Assembly (NCBI GenBank): GCA_029817715.1 | Contig: JARUPY010000073.1 | Coordinates: 1-64,000, forward strand | DNA length: 64,000 nt | Reading direction: 5' to 3' | DNA from: Melastoma dodecandrum | Taxonomy: Eukaryota; Streptophyta; Magnoliopsida; Myrtales; Melastomataceae | In this document: in pieces, positions 25,331 to 37,295 of the stretch | Numbering within the stretch: the stretch's first letter is position 1 | Layout: each line of letters begins with the position of its first letter | Program-made: the position numbers and the translations under genes | The notes under the pieces: generated by a model | Databases searched by the model: none | Told to the model about the DNA's origin: nothing | What the model saw: only the letters and a program-made list of their open reading frames with translations

Positions 25331-26830
25331 GGAGCTGCAACGAACGGTGGAATTGATCGCTCTATCTTTCCTAATTGGACCTATTTGCGTCCTCATTTGT
25401 TGCAATCAATTCCTACGGGAGTTGAAGACGATGCTTGAGAAGTAAAGAAAGAGCGAATTAACGAAATAACAGTCGGAATAGGGCAATGCATGTGCGCACA
25501 CTGTTGTAAGACGACATTCGTGCTATTCGTTTTACTTTGAAAAATTTGCATGGAGTCGCCATCAACCGAATCTTTTTAAAACAATGGTTTAAGTCGAAAA
25601 GTATTCTGGATTCAGGAATTTCGATTTAAGAAGTTTTTATATGAACAATGACGACTAGGTAGAAAACAGTTACATTTTATGGGCGTTGGACCCATCCGAG
25701 CGTCGAAAACAGAATCATGTCAACTGGTGGAAGAATACTACTAATGCATTCATAACCAAGTATTTTGGTCATAGTAGACATGGAAGAATGATGGCCGTGT
25801 CACTTGGGCACACAGCCCATTACAGATGGAAAGAAATTATATGGAGAGTCTCGCACCTTCCAACATGTACCTTAGGCCCATCAGGAAGGCCTTATGTCAG
25901 TGGGCGGTTGAGGCCATTCTAGTGAAGCTTTTCTACCAAAATCCTCAACACGCAATTCAATCTTTAGCACAACCTTCGGGGACTCCTTCTCTGTGTCCTA
26001 AGGTCGATTGATGTTGAGGTCGATCTATTGCGTCGAATTTTCGAAATAGTATTGTATGCCCGTTGAAGTATATTCTCCGAGATGTTGGAGGAGAAGTGTT
26101 GCTCATCGAATCCTCCGTTTGATGATGCCCAAACAGTATCCGTCTCGAATCCTTGTTCGCTAGTACATGTCGTGAAAAGTAGAGGAATACAACGGTATTA
26201 AGGTAAGGCATGTTGGATGAGGCAATCGAACTGGATGTCGATTCCTCGAATGCGTCCATGTAATCCCATCGTGTATTTCGTTCATTGTCGAGCGTCACAT
26301 GCGGCGGGGATTGTTGCTGATAACCGTTGAAGTGGTTGATCTCTGTTGGAGTTGAGGGCGTCCAATACAGCAATCGCATCCGGGCATAAGAACCACAGTT
26401 GTTGTTATAAAAACAATTAATTATATTTTATGTCACCCTTTTGATTAGGACAAGAAAAGAGTCAAACCGACAACTTTAATTCAAGCATTTCCTTTCGTTA
26501 AAGACAAACACGAGAAATAAATTAATCATGATGAGTTTTCATTATTAGAATATATATAAAGAAAATCATTAAACTTTTACATTCATAAAACAATTAGAAA
26601 CAACGGGGAGCCGGACAAATAAGACCTGCAATTCCCATAAGAAACCTTGTCATCCACGCAAAAAAGACTTCATATTTTTTTTTTTTGGTTAAATAAAGAC
26701 TTCATGCTTTTTTTTTGGGTAAATAAAGACTTCATATGCTTTTGTCGTAAATAAAGACTTTGTATTTAACATGTTTATTATTTTAATAGATGAATCCTTC
26801 CAAATTGAATTACTCATCTTACAATCCCTG
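25331..26830. other. Intergenic, no gene recognised
   Basis: A 140-codon minus-strand open frame at 25957-26379 has no recognised motif. Near 26660-26760 a T-rich sequence repeats AAATAAAGACTTCAT-like units about four times. The last 100 bases are the monooxygenase promoter. Confidence 0.4.
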
Positions 26831-26832
26831 GC

Positions 26833-26840
26833 TTTATATA
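26833..26840 (+). promoter_or_regulatory. Putative TATA box of the monooxygenase gene
   Basis: TTTATATA about 90 bases before the start codon, in a distance range normal for plant core promoters. Inferred from sequence and position only. Confidence 0.45.
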
Positions 26841-26931
26841 TCAATTGTACAATTCCGATTGACACCTCTCCGTACAAAAGCCAACTCCCAGCCCGCAGCT
26901 CTATCTCTCAGCTCAGGCCATTCTTAAACTG

Positions 26932-28359
26932 ATGGCGAATCCAGTGGGTGAGGTAGAGGTAGTCATCGTTGGAGCAGGAATCGCGGGGCTCGCAACCGCT
27001 GTTGCCCTGCATAGGGTTGGCATCAGCACTGTGGTGCTCGAGAGGTCCAAGGAGCTCAGGGCTACTGGAGCGGCGCTATTCCTCTTCCCAAATGCGTGGC
27101 TCGCGCTTGACGCACTTGGAGTTTCTTGCAAGCTTGATGCCATCTACCCTCAAATGAACGAGTAAACGGCAGTTTAATACGAGCTAGGTCCGCATACTCT
27201 TCTTCTGTGCTCCCGTCTTAAGTTACTCATGTTGTTTGTATCTTTCTTTTGTATGTGATTCTCGCAGACAAGACCGAAAGAGTTATAAAAGTACATTACG
27301 CGACTGAGAACAGAAAGGGGGAGGTTGTTGGGCCGAGAGTAGTCCACCGTAAGGTCCTATTAGAGGCTCTGGCAGAGGAATTGCCGGCAGACACAATTTG
27401 GTTCTCCGCCAAGCTAACTGGGATTGAAACGGAGGTCGACGCTAGCCCATCATCGCCTTTGTACACTTTGACATTCGAAAATGGGACTGCCATAAAAGCC
27501 AAGGTCTTGATTGGCTGCGACGGCGTGCACTCTGCTGTTGCACGGAAGCTGGGGCTCAGAATGCCGATACATTCGGGCCGGCAGGCGGTTCGAGGGCTTG
27601 CGACCTTTCCAGAAGGCCATGGGATGACCTCTTTCCAGCAGTTCGTAGATGGTGGCAAGCGGGCTGGCATGGTCCCCATTAACGACAAGGAGCTCTACTG
27701 GTTCATGGTTTGTAATACTCTGACCAACCACAAAGGTAATACGGTTATTTAAAAACTTGCTAGGCTTTTAGATGAATGCGTCGTTTATTATTTATAATGA
27801 CGGATTGTCACGAATAACAGATGCGATGACAGACCCGGAAACAATAAAGAAGGAAGTGAAGGAAGATCTTGCGAAGGAATTCCCTAAGATATACCACGAG
27901 GTCGTGAACCATTCCGACCTCACGTCCTTGTCATGGGCGCCACTAGTATTTAGGTGTCCCTGGGACGTGCTCTTGGGAAAGCTCGCCGACGGCAACGTGA
28001 CAGTGGCCGGGGATGCGATGCACCCCATGACGCCAGAACTGGGTCAGGGCGGGGGACTTGCTCTGGAGGACGCAATCATCCTGGGCCAACATATGGGCCG
28101 AGCGGTAGCAGCCCCAGGGAAGCTGGACGTGAAGGAAGTCGGGCTAGCGCTGAGGGGGTACGTCAAGGAGAGGAGATGTCGTGCGGCCGCCGTGATTACT
28201 GCGTCTTACGTGTCCGGATGGGTGCAGGGCAGTGGGACAAATTGGTTGACCAAGTCGCTGAGGATGGCGTTCTACATGGTTGGATATAAGAAATTGATTG
28301 GTCACGTGATTAAATATGACTGCAAAGCTCTCAACTTTAAAGGACATGGCCGCGATTAG
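26932..28359 (+). CDS. FAD-dependent monooxygenase (MO1/monooxygenase 2-like)
   Basis: Plant MO1/MO2-type flavoproteins resemble salicylate hydroxylase and zeaxanthin epoxidase; the substrate is unknown. Three exons are inferred: 26932-27161, 27268-27735 and 27821-28359. Exon 1 carries the dinucleotide-binding motif VVIVGAGIAGLATAVALHR and the ATGAALFLFPNAW block. Exon 2 has GPRVVHRKVLLEALAEELP and IGCDGVHSAVARKLG (DG motif). Exon 3 has VTVAGDAMHPMTPELGQGG (GD motif), which binds the FAD ribityl. Length of about 412 residues fits the family. The exon 2/3 junction is in phase. The exon 1/2 junction with its best GT donor (27162) and AG acceptor (27266) is one nucleotide out of phase. Either a single-base indel or an unusual splice site is present, so intactness is not proven. 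Confidence 0.85.
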
Positions 28360-30039
28360 TTCATATAATGTATTAAAATAAATGGAAAACGCATATTTAC
28401 AAATGAAAATATTCGAATTTTCATGGCAGTTGGTATAATGGTCAAAGGTCGGGAAATTATGTCAGTACCGAATAATCATAATCAAATCATTTATAATCAA
28501 GATATTTTCCGTTGTGGGCCACTGTCAACAAGACAAATGAAGGTGCACAAGGATGACGGCTTTCCAACTAACATATTTTCAATAAAAAATGTGCACAAGG
28601 ACGACGTTCTTTCATGTAAATCGTTCTTTTCCCGACAAAGAAGGCTTCTTCATGATTGTTTGGTGCTTTTCCGCCTACCACTTACGCCTTTCGTTGTCTG
28701 CGTCGGATGCTCTTGTACCTAATACGCTAAACACTAGGAAAAATAAGTAAGCTAATGTATTTAATTTTTGTAGAGAAAGTCTTAATATTAGAATAATACA
28801 CCCTTTCATTTCATGCCATATTTGCATGATGGAATTAAAAGATTGACGAAATTGCCATCGTGGTCATGTATTTATCGAAAGGTTTGCCTATCATATAAAC
28901 ACATAACCAAGTGAGTTCGTGCAATTTGTTTTCTTTAGAGTGGAAAGTTTCCTTTTGTAACTTTATTTATATGAAAAGTGAATTAATATTTTGGTACTCT
29001 TGTTTTTTATCTGTTACATAAGGGTGTTCATGCTCTTATCAAATATATGGAAAAACAAGTGAGTTCACTTGATTTATTTTCTTTATAATAGAAATGAGGT
29101 CTGGTCATATAATTTCATTTATATGAAAGGATCATTTAGAATAGAAATGAAGTTTTTCCCCTTTTGTGTTATTTCGTCATTGTGTCTTCATTAGAATGAA
29201 TCAAAATATTGATGAAATGTTACTCATTACTATTCACGATGGTGTTGTTGTACCCATAGATATGGACAAATAAAAATCCCGATTATAAGGGACAAAAGTT
29301 TTAGACCTCACTAAAATAAAAATCCCGATTATAACTGATGGTCAGTTTGGGGCAATCACTTCTAGTTAAAAAGTCGCATTTTCCTGTGGAAAAAAAAAAA
29401 GAGAAAATAATTATTCAAGAACATTTCTCAATTTTATCCTACCATCATACTCTTACTCTCATATACCAAGTTCATGTCTATTTCCTTCGAGTACTGTGAT
29501 GTTGAGCAAGTCCATATAGATAGAATCACACTTAGAGGTGACGCTCTCACATTTTGAGTATTCTTTAATGAGATTCTTTGATTTTTTTTTTTGTTAAATA
29601 GGTTGAGTCTTTTATAAAATATTGTCTTATACCAAGCCAGCATTACAACCAAAATTAAGTCTCTTTCGACTAGCACCAACATATTCATTTCAAAGGAACT
29701 GAAATTTCCACTCTGATAGCACAAAAAAATATTTGAGTGAGTATTGAGAGATGTAAGAAAAACCTTCCTTTATTCTCTATTACACATGGGTTCCTCTTTT
29801 TCAAAAATAGAATTTCTTTACATGCATATAAAACATATTGCAGTCATATCAACCTTAATAAGTAGGTTTAACAGGAACCGCTCATGGGAAATGTAAGTAA
29901 ACTCAAGTTGTTCCACTACTTCAAGATCTAAACAAAATCAACACCCTCATGATAAGGTATGTTTCTCTACACGAATGCAAAGCACCTTTTATGATATGAC
30001 GTAATTCCCGATCCTTCAAGCTACATATTCTCATAAATC
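28360..30039. other. Intergenic, no gene recognised
   Basis: AT-rich sequence after the monooxygenase gene. No motif, RNA gene or repeat border supported. Confidence 0.45.
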
Positions 30040-30400
30040 GGGTTAAGTATTAGAAACAAATGTGGCATCATTCTCAATTTGGTTAAGAATTATAAACAAA
30101 TGTGACACCGCTTTTTGGTAATATTTGGTTAAATGTTTTATTAAACATGACATCACCTATCAATTAAGCGTTAGAAACAAATGTGATACCACCTTTTAAT
30201 TAAGGGTTACGAATAAACGTGACACTGCTTTTTAGTACTCTTTGATTAAGTGTTTTATCAAATGCGGCACTATCTTTCGGTTAAGCGTCAGAAACAAATG
30301 TGACGCCACTCTTCACCAACTTTCGGTTAAGCGTTAGAAACAAGCGGGATACCACATTTTGGTTCTTTTCGGTTAAATATTTCTCCAAATGTGACACCGT
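30040..30400. repeat. Degenerate tandem repeat array
   Basis: About seven diverged units of roughly 45-60 bases recur, built round GGTTAAGCGTTAGAAACAAA and a following TGTGACACCAC-like block. Unit length and sequence drift, so the array is old. No coding frame is maintained. Confidence 0.7.
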
Positions 30401-32172
30401 TTCTAGTTATCTAGATGCAACCTCATTACCCATTAAATTCTTTCTCAAAAAATATGTTATCATTAATTCTTTTTCGAACATCGTATTACGATTTCCTTGT
30501 AAAGAAGGGCAATAATCATTTTCTTAATTTTGTTTTCAACAATAATACAACGACCTGGAAATTTCTTATCCAAGCAAGGTTGTCAAAAGAAAACTTTTAT
30601 TCTTGATAATTAAGTGAATTTCATTTGTGACTGTTGATACCTACTTCTTCTAAATAAAAATAAATTATATCATCTAAAAAATCTAGTAAAATTACATAAA
30701 AAAAAATCTTTATGAAGGAAATCATATGAGATAAAAGGGGGACAAATAAACACCTACAAGGTCGTAAGAAGGGTAGGACACGAAGGAACGATAGGAGAAG
30801 AAAAACAAGGCTCTAGGGAGAGAGAAAAAAGAAGTGAAGAAAAGGATGAAAGCATGATTTGGTACAACAAGAGAAAATTCTTTGTAACGTAACTTGAAAT
30901 TCGGACAAGGTGGTTTTTCTCTCTCCCAAGTTGTGGCCATCATATGCGTATAGGAAAGACGTAGCCCTAACCCCTACGGCCGAGGCGAGTTTGTCTTGCA
31001 TTTTTCATTCGTTTATTTGTCGTATTTTTCTTTTCACAGTACATTGGAAAGACCATATGGGGGGTTTGTTGTAACGATTGCTTGATGATGGATGGATACC
31101 AGAAGCCTTCTATGCAGATAAACTGAGATTGTTTAACTCGTCCTTTTTTCTGAAACCGTGTCTCTGGAGTAGTGACAAAATTTGTTTAGCAACCAACCGA
31201 AGCAGTGACTGACGACCATATGCATGAGGATTCCAAGTTGGCTTGTTGGAAATAAATATTTAGGTATTCTCGTTTCCATTCGAGTCCCGTGTGTGCATGT
31301 CTCCTCATCGTCTGTTATGTTTTCTTATGCAAGAAGAGACTGTTCGAAACCAGGGTGAATTCTTTGACCCGATCGATGTTGATTTGTGCCTCGTCCCTCA
31401 CACGTTGAGGCATCAGTTTGGCGGGATTTCATAAGATCCCCGTAACCAGCGACATGCCCGTGAGATAACACCAGGAGGCACCAAGGAAACTGACTTCTTC
31501 TCATAACTAAAAAGCAAATCCCTTCACCAATCGTCGGCCAACCTTTGACCCAACCAGGCCGCGAGTTGCTCCTGGTGCGAAAGATTGACACCCAGTTAGA
31601 GCAAGGGGATTTTCCCAAAACACCAACCAAGGATGCCCTGTTATCACCAAGCTCATGGCCTCCCAATAATGAAGTGTGGTTATAGCAATCACAATATCAA
31701 ACATACCGAAATCTTATGTATTGAATCAATAACGAGCAGAACAATGTCGAATGTCGCAACCTAACAACTTCTCAATTCCACTATCATCTAAGTGTCAACA
31801 ATCACGATCCGCAACATCCAGCTACAATTTAGCCGACCATGGTCTTCCTAAGCAGTCACCCACACGTCGGATGGTTGCTTCCTTCCCAACTGCAACTACA
31901 TATTACTACAATTATTATCAACAACCAGATTAATTAGTTAACCTCCACGTCACAACGTTGTAGCTCCACTTCAATTGTCCTCCAAGTTCTCCATCTTCCA
32001 CCCCTTCCTGTCTCCTTCCTTTTTCCCTCTTAATTCTAACTGAATGCTCTGTCTCCCGCTTCCTTTTCCTTTTTTTATCTCCCCTACATATATTATTCTT
32101 TCTTTTTCTTTTTGCATTTCCCTGCAATGAGAACGTCACACAAACCACTATACCAGAACAAGCTACTATATC
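30401..32172. other. Intergenic, no gene recognised
   Basis: Contains overlapping open frames of 60-113 codons with no recognised family. The right end is the insertion site of the copia element that starts at 32173. Confidence 0.4.
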
Positions 32173-32430
32173 TCTTAAGAAACGCAAAGAAAGGAAACGA
32201 ACATGACGGAGGCGATTTGATCCTGTAACAGAAAATGGGCGTAACCCTAAAACCGCGGAGGAGACAATCGTCCCCTCTTCCCCTTTTATTACTTCTTAAA
32301 AATACATCATGGGCTTGGGCTCAAGCCTTACTACAAACAGTTTATTAATAACAAAATACATCAGCTACACTTCTCTACACTATAGCTATCAATCTCTTGT
32401 AAGCTCATCCGACGCCTTGTTTCTTTACAC
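32173..32430 (-). repeat. 3' LTR of the gag-only copia element
   Basis: 258 bp. On the minus strand it starts TGTAAAGAAACAAGG and ends TTTCTTAAGA. It carries a single copy of the 20-bp unit that is tripled in the partner LTR. Confidence 0.88.
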
Positions 32431-32880
32431 TCCCCCACAAGTTGTGAATAAAGATTCTTCATACACAACTTGCTTACTAGCCATTTAAATCTTGGTGCAT
32501 TGAAGCCTTTAGTGAATATATCTGCAATCTGAAGGCTGGAAGGCAAATACTGCAATTGTATAACACCATCCTGCAACTTTTGCCTAACAAAATGGTAATC
32601 AACCTCTATACGCTTCGTCCTCTCATGGAAGACTAGGTTTTTAACTATATGCACCGCAGACTAATTATCACAATGAATCAAAGTTGGCTGCTTTACTTCA
32701 ACTCTACACTCTTTCAATAATTAAACCAACCAAAGGACTTCACAAGTAACCACACCAATTACTCTAGATTCAGCTTCAGCAGAACTCCTAGCTATATTAG
32801 GCTTCTTCTTTGTTTTCCATGCTGGACAACTAGCCCAATCGTTGTCACAATATGCAGTCAAGTCATTGTCCCTTTTGGAG
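32431..32880 (-). pseudogene. Copia RNase H remnant
   Basis: Minus-strand reading gives LTAYCDNDWASCPAWK, SSAEAESRVIGVVTCEV and HCDN, then NLVFHERTKRIEVDYHFVR and ADIFTKGFNAPRF, all in copia RNase H order. TAA/TAG codons interrupt it (near 32660 and 32730). The RT that should precede it is missing. Confidence 0.85.
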
Positions 32881-32941
32881 CTAAAAAAACACACATTTAT
32901 CAGGTTCTTCCTTAATATACTTAAGCACTTCCTAATACATC

Positions 32942-34355
32942 TTAGAATGACAAGGTACTAATTATATGATTAGTAGCTCCCGTGTCTACTATCCAATACG
33001 AAGACAAATCACTGACACGAAAAGAAGAGCTTAAACAAACAAGGCTACCTGTTGCATTTGCAAAGACATTTAAAGACAAATCAGACTTTTGTATAGTTGA
33101 AGATATAGAATGTGCAAACTGTGCAGCAGGAGAATGAGCAAATGTCTGAGTAGAAGAGTGAAATTCTACATGGGATAAAGCAAGAGGAAGTGAAGCTTGT
33201 CCAGTTTTCACATTAAGCATGGTCATTAACTTTTTAACTTGCTCCTTTACATCATCGACCCTGGATCAACTGCTCCACCCTCTGGGTTGATCCCGACACT
33301 GCTGCCACTTTTGAATATCCAAGACCTCCAAATATTCTGCCTCTACCTCTTCCTCCACCTGAATTTGGAAATCCTATAATGTGGTAGCACTTTTCTTTGG
33401 TGTGCCCTTTCTTCCCACAATGTGTACAAACCCAATCTTGTCTTCACTGCTTCTTTCTCATGTCATATTCCCCAGGACCTTGATTTATCGGGGCAGCTAA
33501 AGCCATGGATTGTAACTTTAATGCAGCCTTCTCAACAGAAGCAATTCTTCCCTTCCTGTAGGATTCCTCTTGCATCATCATGTTATAAACGTCATCCAAC
33601 AAAGGAAATGGCTTCATGGACAAAATCGTACTTTTGAGTGCATCATATGCATCATTTAACCCAATAAAAAATGTATACACATTATCCTCCATTTATGCCT
33701 TAATGAACTTTCCAAAGCATTTGTCACTACACTTCCCACAGCTGCAATGAGGTAACGGGCGAAAGTTCTTCAATTCTTTCCATATAGTAGCCAACTCCGT
33801 GTAATATTCATCCACTGACCGATCTCCTTGAACAACATTCATTAGAGCCATTTGCAATCTACAAATTTTGATTTTGTCTGGCTAAGCATACCTTCTTTTC
33901 AACGTTTCCTAGATTTGTGCTGCAAAATTCATGAAAAAGACATTCGCAACAATCGATTCCTCAATCGACCTAAGCAGCCAGCTAATTACTAGTACGTTGC
34001 AACGCTTCAAGGCAAGAACTTAGCATCATCGGTGTTAGGCATCGGAATGCTTCCGTTTATTCCTAAACACCAACACCATTTCGAAAGAGCGACTCCTCGT
34101 GTAATAGTTCATCCCGTCTAGGAGTGGGGTTACTACCACAGAAGTTAACGTATCGGTGGTCTGCAGAAAATATGGCGAGGTAGGGTCAGCCGGAACACTA
34201 ACCATCAGACTTAGATCTCTGAACTCGTTCATGTCTGGATTCTGTGGAACTTGCAGAGATCCTGTGTTAGAGACTTCCTGCGACTGTTGCCTCACCGCTC
34301 CGCTAGCTCCGCCGGTCACCACCGTCGTAAAAGACCTCTGGTGCTCTGATACCAT
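32942..34355 (-). pseudogene. Copia gag-protease remnant
   Basis: The N-terminus starts at 34355 with MVSEHQRSF and a DPTSPYFLQTTD segment typical of plant copia gag. A central gag part lies at 33692-33444 (VYTFFIGLNDAYDALKSTIL). A CCHC zinc knuckle CTHCGKKGHTKEKC is near 33420-33380. The aspartic protease motif WIVDTGATNHI is near 32990-32960. Frame changes and stops separate these blocks. All are in normal order, so the deletion began only after protease. Confidence 0.88.
34343..34354 (-). other. Copia primer-binding site
   Basis: The minus strand reads TGGTATCAGAGC immediately after the 5' LTR, an exact match to the usual plant copia site for initiator tRNA-Met. Confidence 0.92.
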
Positions 34356-34651
34356 CTTAAGAAACGCAGAGAAATGAAACGAACATGATGGATGCGGTTT
34401 GAGCCTATAACAGAAAATGGGTGTAACCTTAAAACTGCGGAGGAGACAATCGTCCCTTCTTCCCCTTTTATTACTTCTTAAAAATACATCATGGGCCTGG
34501 GCCCAAACCTTACTACAAACAGTTTATTAATAACAAAACACATCAGCTACACTTCTCTACACTATGGCTATCAATCTCTTGTAAGCTCATCCGATGCCTT
34601 GTAAGCTCATCCGATGCCTTGTAAGCTCATCCGATGCCTTGTTTCTTTACA
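34355..34651 (-). repeat. 5' LTR of the gag-only copia element
   Basis: 297 bp. It is collinear with 32173-32430 except for two extra copies of a 20-bp unit, which account for the length difference. Confidence 0.88.
34581..34640. repeat. Three tandem copies of a 20-bp LTR unit
   Basis: The unit GTAAGCTCATCCGATGCCTT occurs three times in perfect tandem (34581, 34601, 34621). The opposite LTR has one copy, with a single difference. Confidence 0.95.
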
Positions 34652-35249
34652 ATACCAGCTCCCCTTCCACAATCCCAACTCTCTCTCGTCACTACCAACA
34701 TTCTCAAATTCCCCACGCATCAAATAACCTGTCTTCTCCTCCTTCGTGTCCGGCCACTAGATCTGCATCGTCGCCCATGCCCAGGACTCATTCACCTTCT
34801 CGTCGGGTTTGTTCCACCGGATCTTGGCTAGAACCCTGTTCCACGACGAACCAGAGAGTAGCCTATTATGCATGTGATGGTCGATCCTTGCCGGGATTCG
34901 CAAAGTCTTCTATCCAACAGCCCAACCGATGCACTTCATTTACACCTTAGTTGTGTCTCCTTTCTCCCTCCATTATTTTGATGTTATGTCGTATAGGTCG
35001 AACACGGCTTCCTTTTGTTTTATTATTTTCTTAATCTAGTCCTGAACTCTGTTATCTCTTGAATTTGATTTAAGGGCCGAAATAAATCCGCGATTGTTTG
35101 CATTTTTTATCAGAGACAATTTTTCACAATAATATTTGATGAACTCGATATTATTTCTTTAACAATGCGATATGATGATATTTCTAAAATCGATTTTTAA
35201 TAGATTCAGGTAGTTTGAAACATACGTTAACGTCCCGTTTCTTTCATGA
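34652..35249. other. Intergenic, no gene recognised
   Basis: GC-richer sequence at 34660-34960 holds overlapping open frames without a recognised family. The remainder is AT-rich and runs to the breakpoint of the citrate-binding duplication. Confidence 0.4.
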
Positions 35250-35564
35250 GGGGGAGCGCCGCCTCATGCAACCACTTTCATGCTCCGAGTCTACAACAGA
35301 TTACTGTTTTATTACAGTTGCCAGGCTTTGGTCGCTGATATCTACAACAGGTGGTTTCGGCTGAATGTTGTCCACGATGTCGAAGCATCTAAAGTTTGGG
35401 TTTACATCGACGGAGCTCTGCAGATGGAGGCAGATGGTAGGGGAGGGACTTCACATGCTTTCAAGTGTGGCGTGTATGCCCAAATTGGCTGCTCCTCACG
35501 CATGGAGTCTTGGTGGAAGGACATCAAGATCTTACGAAAGGTTAATGAAACTTCTGGCAACTAA
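35250..35564 (+). pseudogene. Citrate-binding protein-like gene, 5'-truncated copy A
   Basis: Nearly identical to the second exon of copy B from its GGAGC-CGCCTCATGCAACC segment to the stop. The product would read TTFMLRVYN, VADIYNRWFRLNVVHDVEASK and KCGVYAQIGCSSRMESWWKD. Exon 1 and the first ~30 codons of exon 2 are missing, and the sequence before 35250 is unrelated. It is the left end of a 1.4-kb duplicated segment. With no start codon or signal peptide of the family it is a pseudogene. Confidence 0.9.
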
Positions 35565-36668
35565 TGCTATCTGGTCATGTTGTTATATCGTGTAATACTA
35601 TGATGATTACTCGAATAAAACCTGGAGAAAAGCGCGAGTGTGAGAATGATTTGCACGTGCCTTGTTGTCTTGAATATTTAAGGAGCAAAGTGTTCCTCTT
35701 CTTAGTCAGTCCTCGTTGCCCATGAATCGACATAGCGGCAAGCATGCCAATTGATCGTGTGAATTACGTTCTCTGGCCAAACACGGATTTTCAACATACG
35801 AAGACACAAAATGATGTATAAGGCAGCTTGATTGGAAAGGAACGACTAAGTCATAGTGGTCACGGGATTTTTCGTCTTGGGATTACATCATCAATCCACG
35901 GGCATGTGTCCGATTTCGTCGTCTAATCTGGACTATTATGTGTTGTCTCTCTTGCTACATATCCTTAATTATATTGTTCAATATATAGAATAATGAGTAG
36001 TTGTGAAGCCTTACGTAACGAAATAAAATTAATTAAAATGTTCCAAATGACTTCTACATTAATATTGATCAACAGTTCATACCAGATTTCCGAACGGGCG
36101 AACATGATCTCCAACCCCAAGAAGTTTGATTCGGCTTGGGTAGGTCCGCCGTGGTTGGTTTTTTCTTGTGGATGGTGTCGGCCGGCTGCAAATTATGTAG
36201 ACAGAAAACAAAGGAAAACAGCTGGTGGTTGTCTTTAACCCAGTATCCCTACCGGAGAGAATCTTTCGACTGATATAAATTGTCGGAATCAGAAAGACTT
36301 AAAGGAAAATTCTCCCTGGGTGTTCGGCAACCTTGGTATAATCTTCATTACAGTTGTTTCCCCTAATAGCTTGATGTCAAGGAAATCCTTAGTTTCAAAA
36401 TTTACTGGCTAATACTCTGAAATGATCTCCGATTTTGTGCCTTCAGAAAATCGGCCTTTGAAAGACCGACTTTTAAATTTAAAATAGAAAGTCAAGTCCG
36501 TAAGACGACTTCTCTATTTTCGAATTTAGAAATCGATTTTGTAAAGGACATTGGTCAATAAATTTTGAAACCGAGAATCATATTTCACAAAATTTTTTGC
36601 CGACTAACATTATTTACTACGAAAGCTCCGATGTTATCAATCATCCTTGTCTCGATTGGCAAAGTCAA
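35250..36668 (+). repeat. Segmental duplication, copy 1
   Basis: About 1.4 kb, near-identical and collinear with 37742-39180. It includes the end of citrate-binding exon 2, the 3' region and a small hairpin at 36474-36530. Similarity stops abruptly at CTCGATTGGCAAAGT. Confidence 0.9.
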
Positions 36669-37249
36669 CTTCTCCCTATGCATTACACTTTGTAATTATC
36701 ATTATTAATATAGTTCAATATTTGGTCAGGACAAGTCAGGGTTCGAGTTTCCTTACATTGGTGGATGAATAAATAGTTGCATTCAGTACGATGAATTCTC
36801 CAAACAAAATGTCTACTTCCTTCATTTCAACGACTACATTGTGTTCCTTAGGCACACTTTCCAATTAATACGGACCACGGAATTCCCCTGCCCGAGTGAT
36901 CTAAAAAAATCATTTTCGAAAGAAAAGGTTCATTCCTTACAAAATTCATTGCCAAAATTTCGATATTAATCATGGGACATTTGAATTGCGAAAGTAGGTT
37001 CGAAAAATCAAGAAATCAATTGTTGTCCTAGCCCAATTACGTTCTTGGTAGAAAAACTCAATCATTGGTAACAGTTTCTGCTATGATTATAGGTTGATTG
37101 CTTTTTGCGATAGTATCAAAGTTTTATCAACTGCTTTTCCTTGTTTTCATTCGTCACGGTCGACCGCAAGAGCTTACTTTAGCATTCAATCATATTGCGT
37201 TTGGCAGCGAGTCAATTCAATCTAACCAAACCTCTTCTTACCTAACCTT
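36669..37249. other. Intergenic, upstream of citrate-binding copy B
   Basis: AT-rich sequence with no gene recognised. A TATA-like TATAAAC at 37250-37256 lies about 40 bases before the start codon of copy B. That is rather close, so its role is uncertain. Confidence 0.4.
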
Positions 37250-37295
37250 TATAAACAACAAAAAGAATTTTCATTTCTCCATCGCTACACAAACG

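Larger units (their letters stand above)
32173..34651 (-). mobile_element. Ty1/copia element lacking integrase and RT
   Basis: About 2.5 kb, minus strand, bounded by two highly similar LTRs. On the minus strand the 5' LTR (34355-34651) is followed directly by a copia primer-binding site, and a purine tract (GTGGGGGAG) precedes the 3' LTR. The interior holds gag, zinc knuckle and protease, then passes straight to RNase H. Integrase and reverse transcriptase are deleted. The flanking 5-mers ATATC (left) and ATACC (right) match in four of five positions, so a target-site duplication is plausible but mutated. The element would depend on enzymes from elsewhere. Confidence 0.92.

Noticed and set aside
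25957..26379. 140-codon minus-strand open frame
   Set aside because: No recognised family and located between transposon debris and a promoter.
29690..29740. Primer-binding-site-like GTGCTATCAGAGTGG on the minus strand
   Set aside because: No adjacent LTR pair or gag sequence; the match to the copia site is partial.
30040..30400. Regular repeats considered as CRISPR-like
   Set aside because: Units vary in length and sequence, there are no unique spacers, and the genome is plant nuclear.
34652..34960. Possible xyloglucan endotransglucosylase fragment
   Set aside because: I tested the frames for the family's catalytic and VDGxPIR motifs and none is present in any consistent frame.
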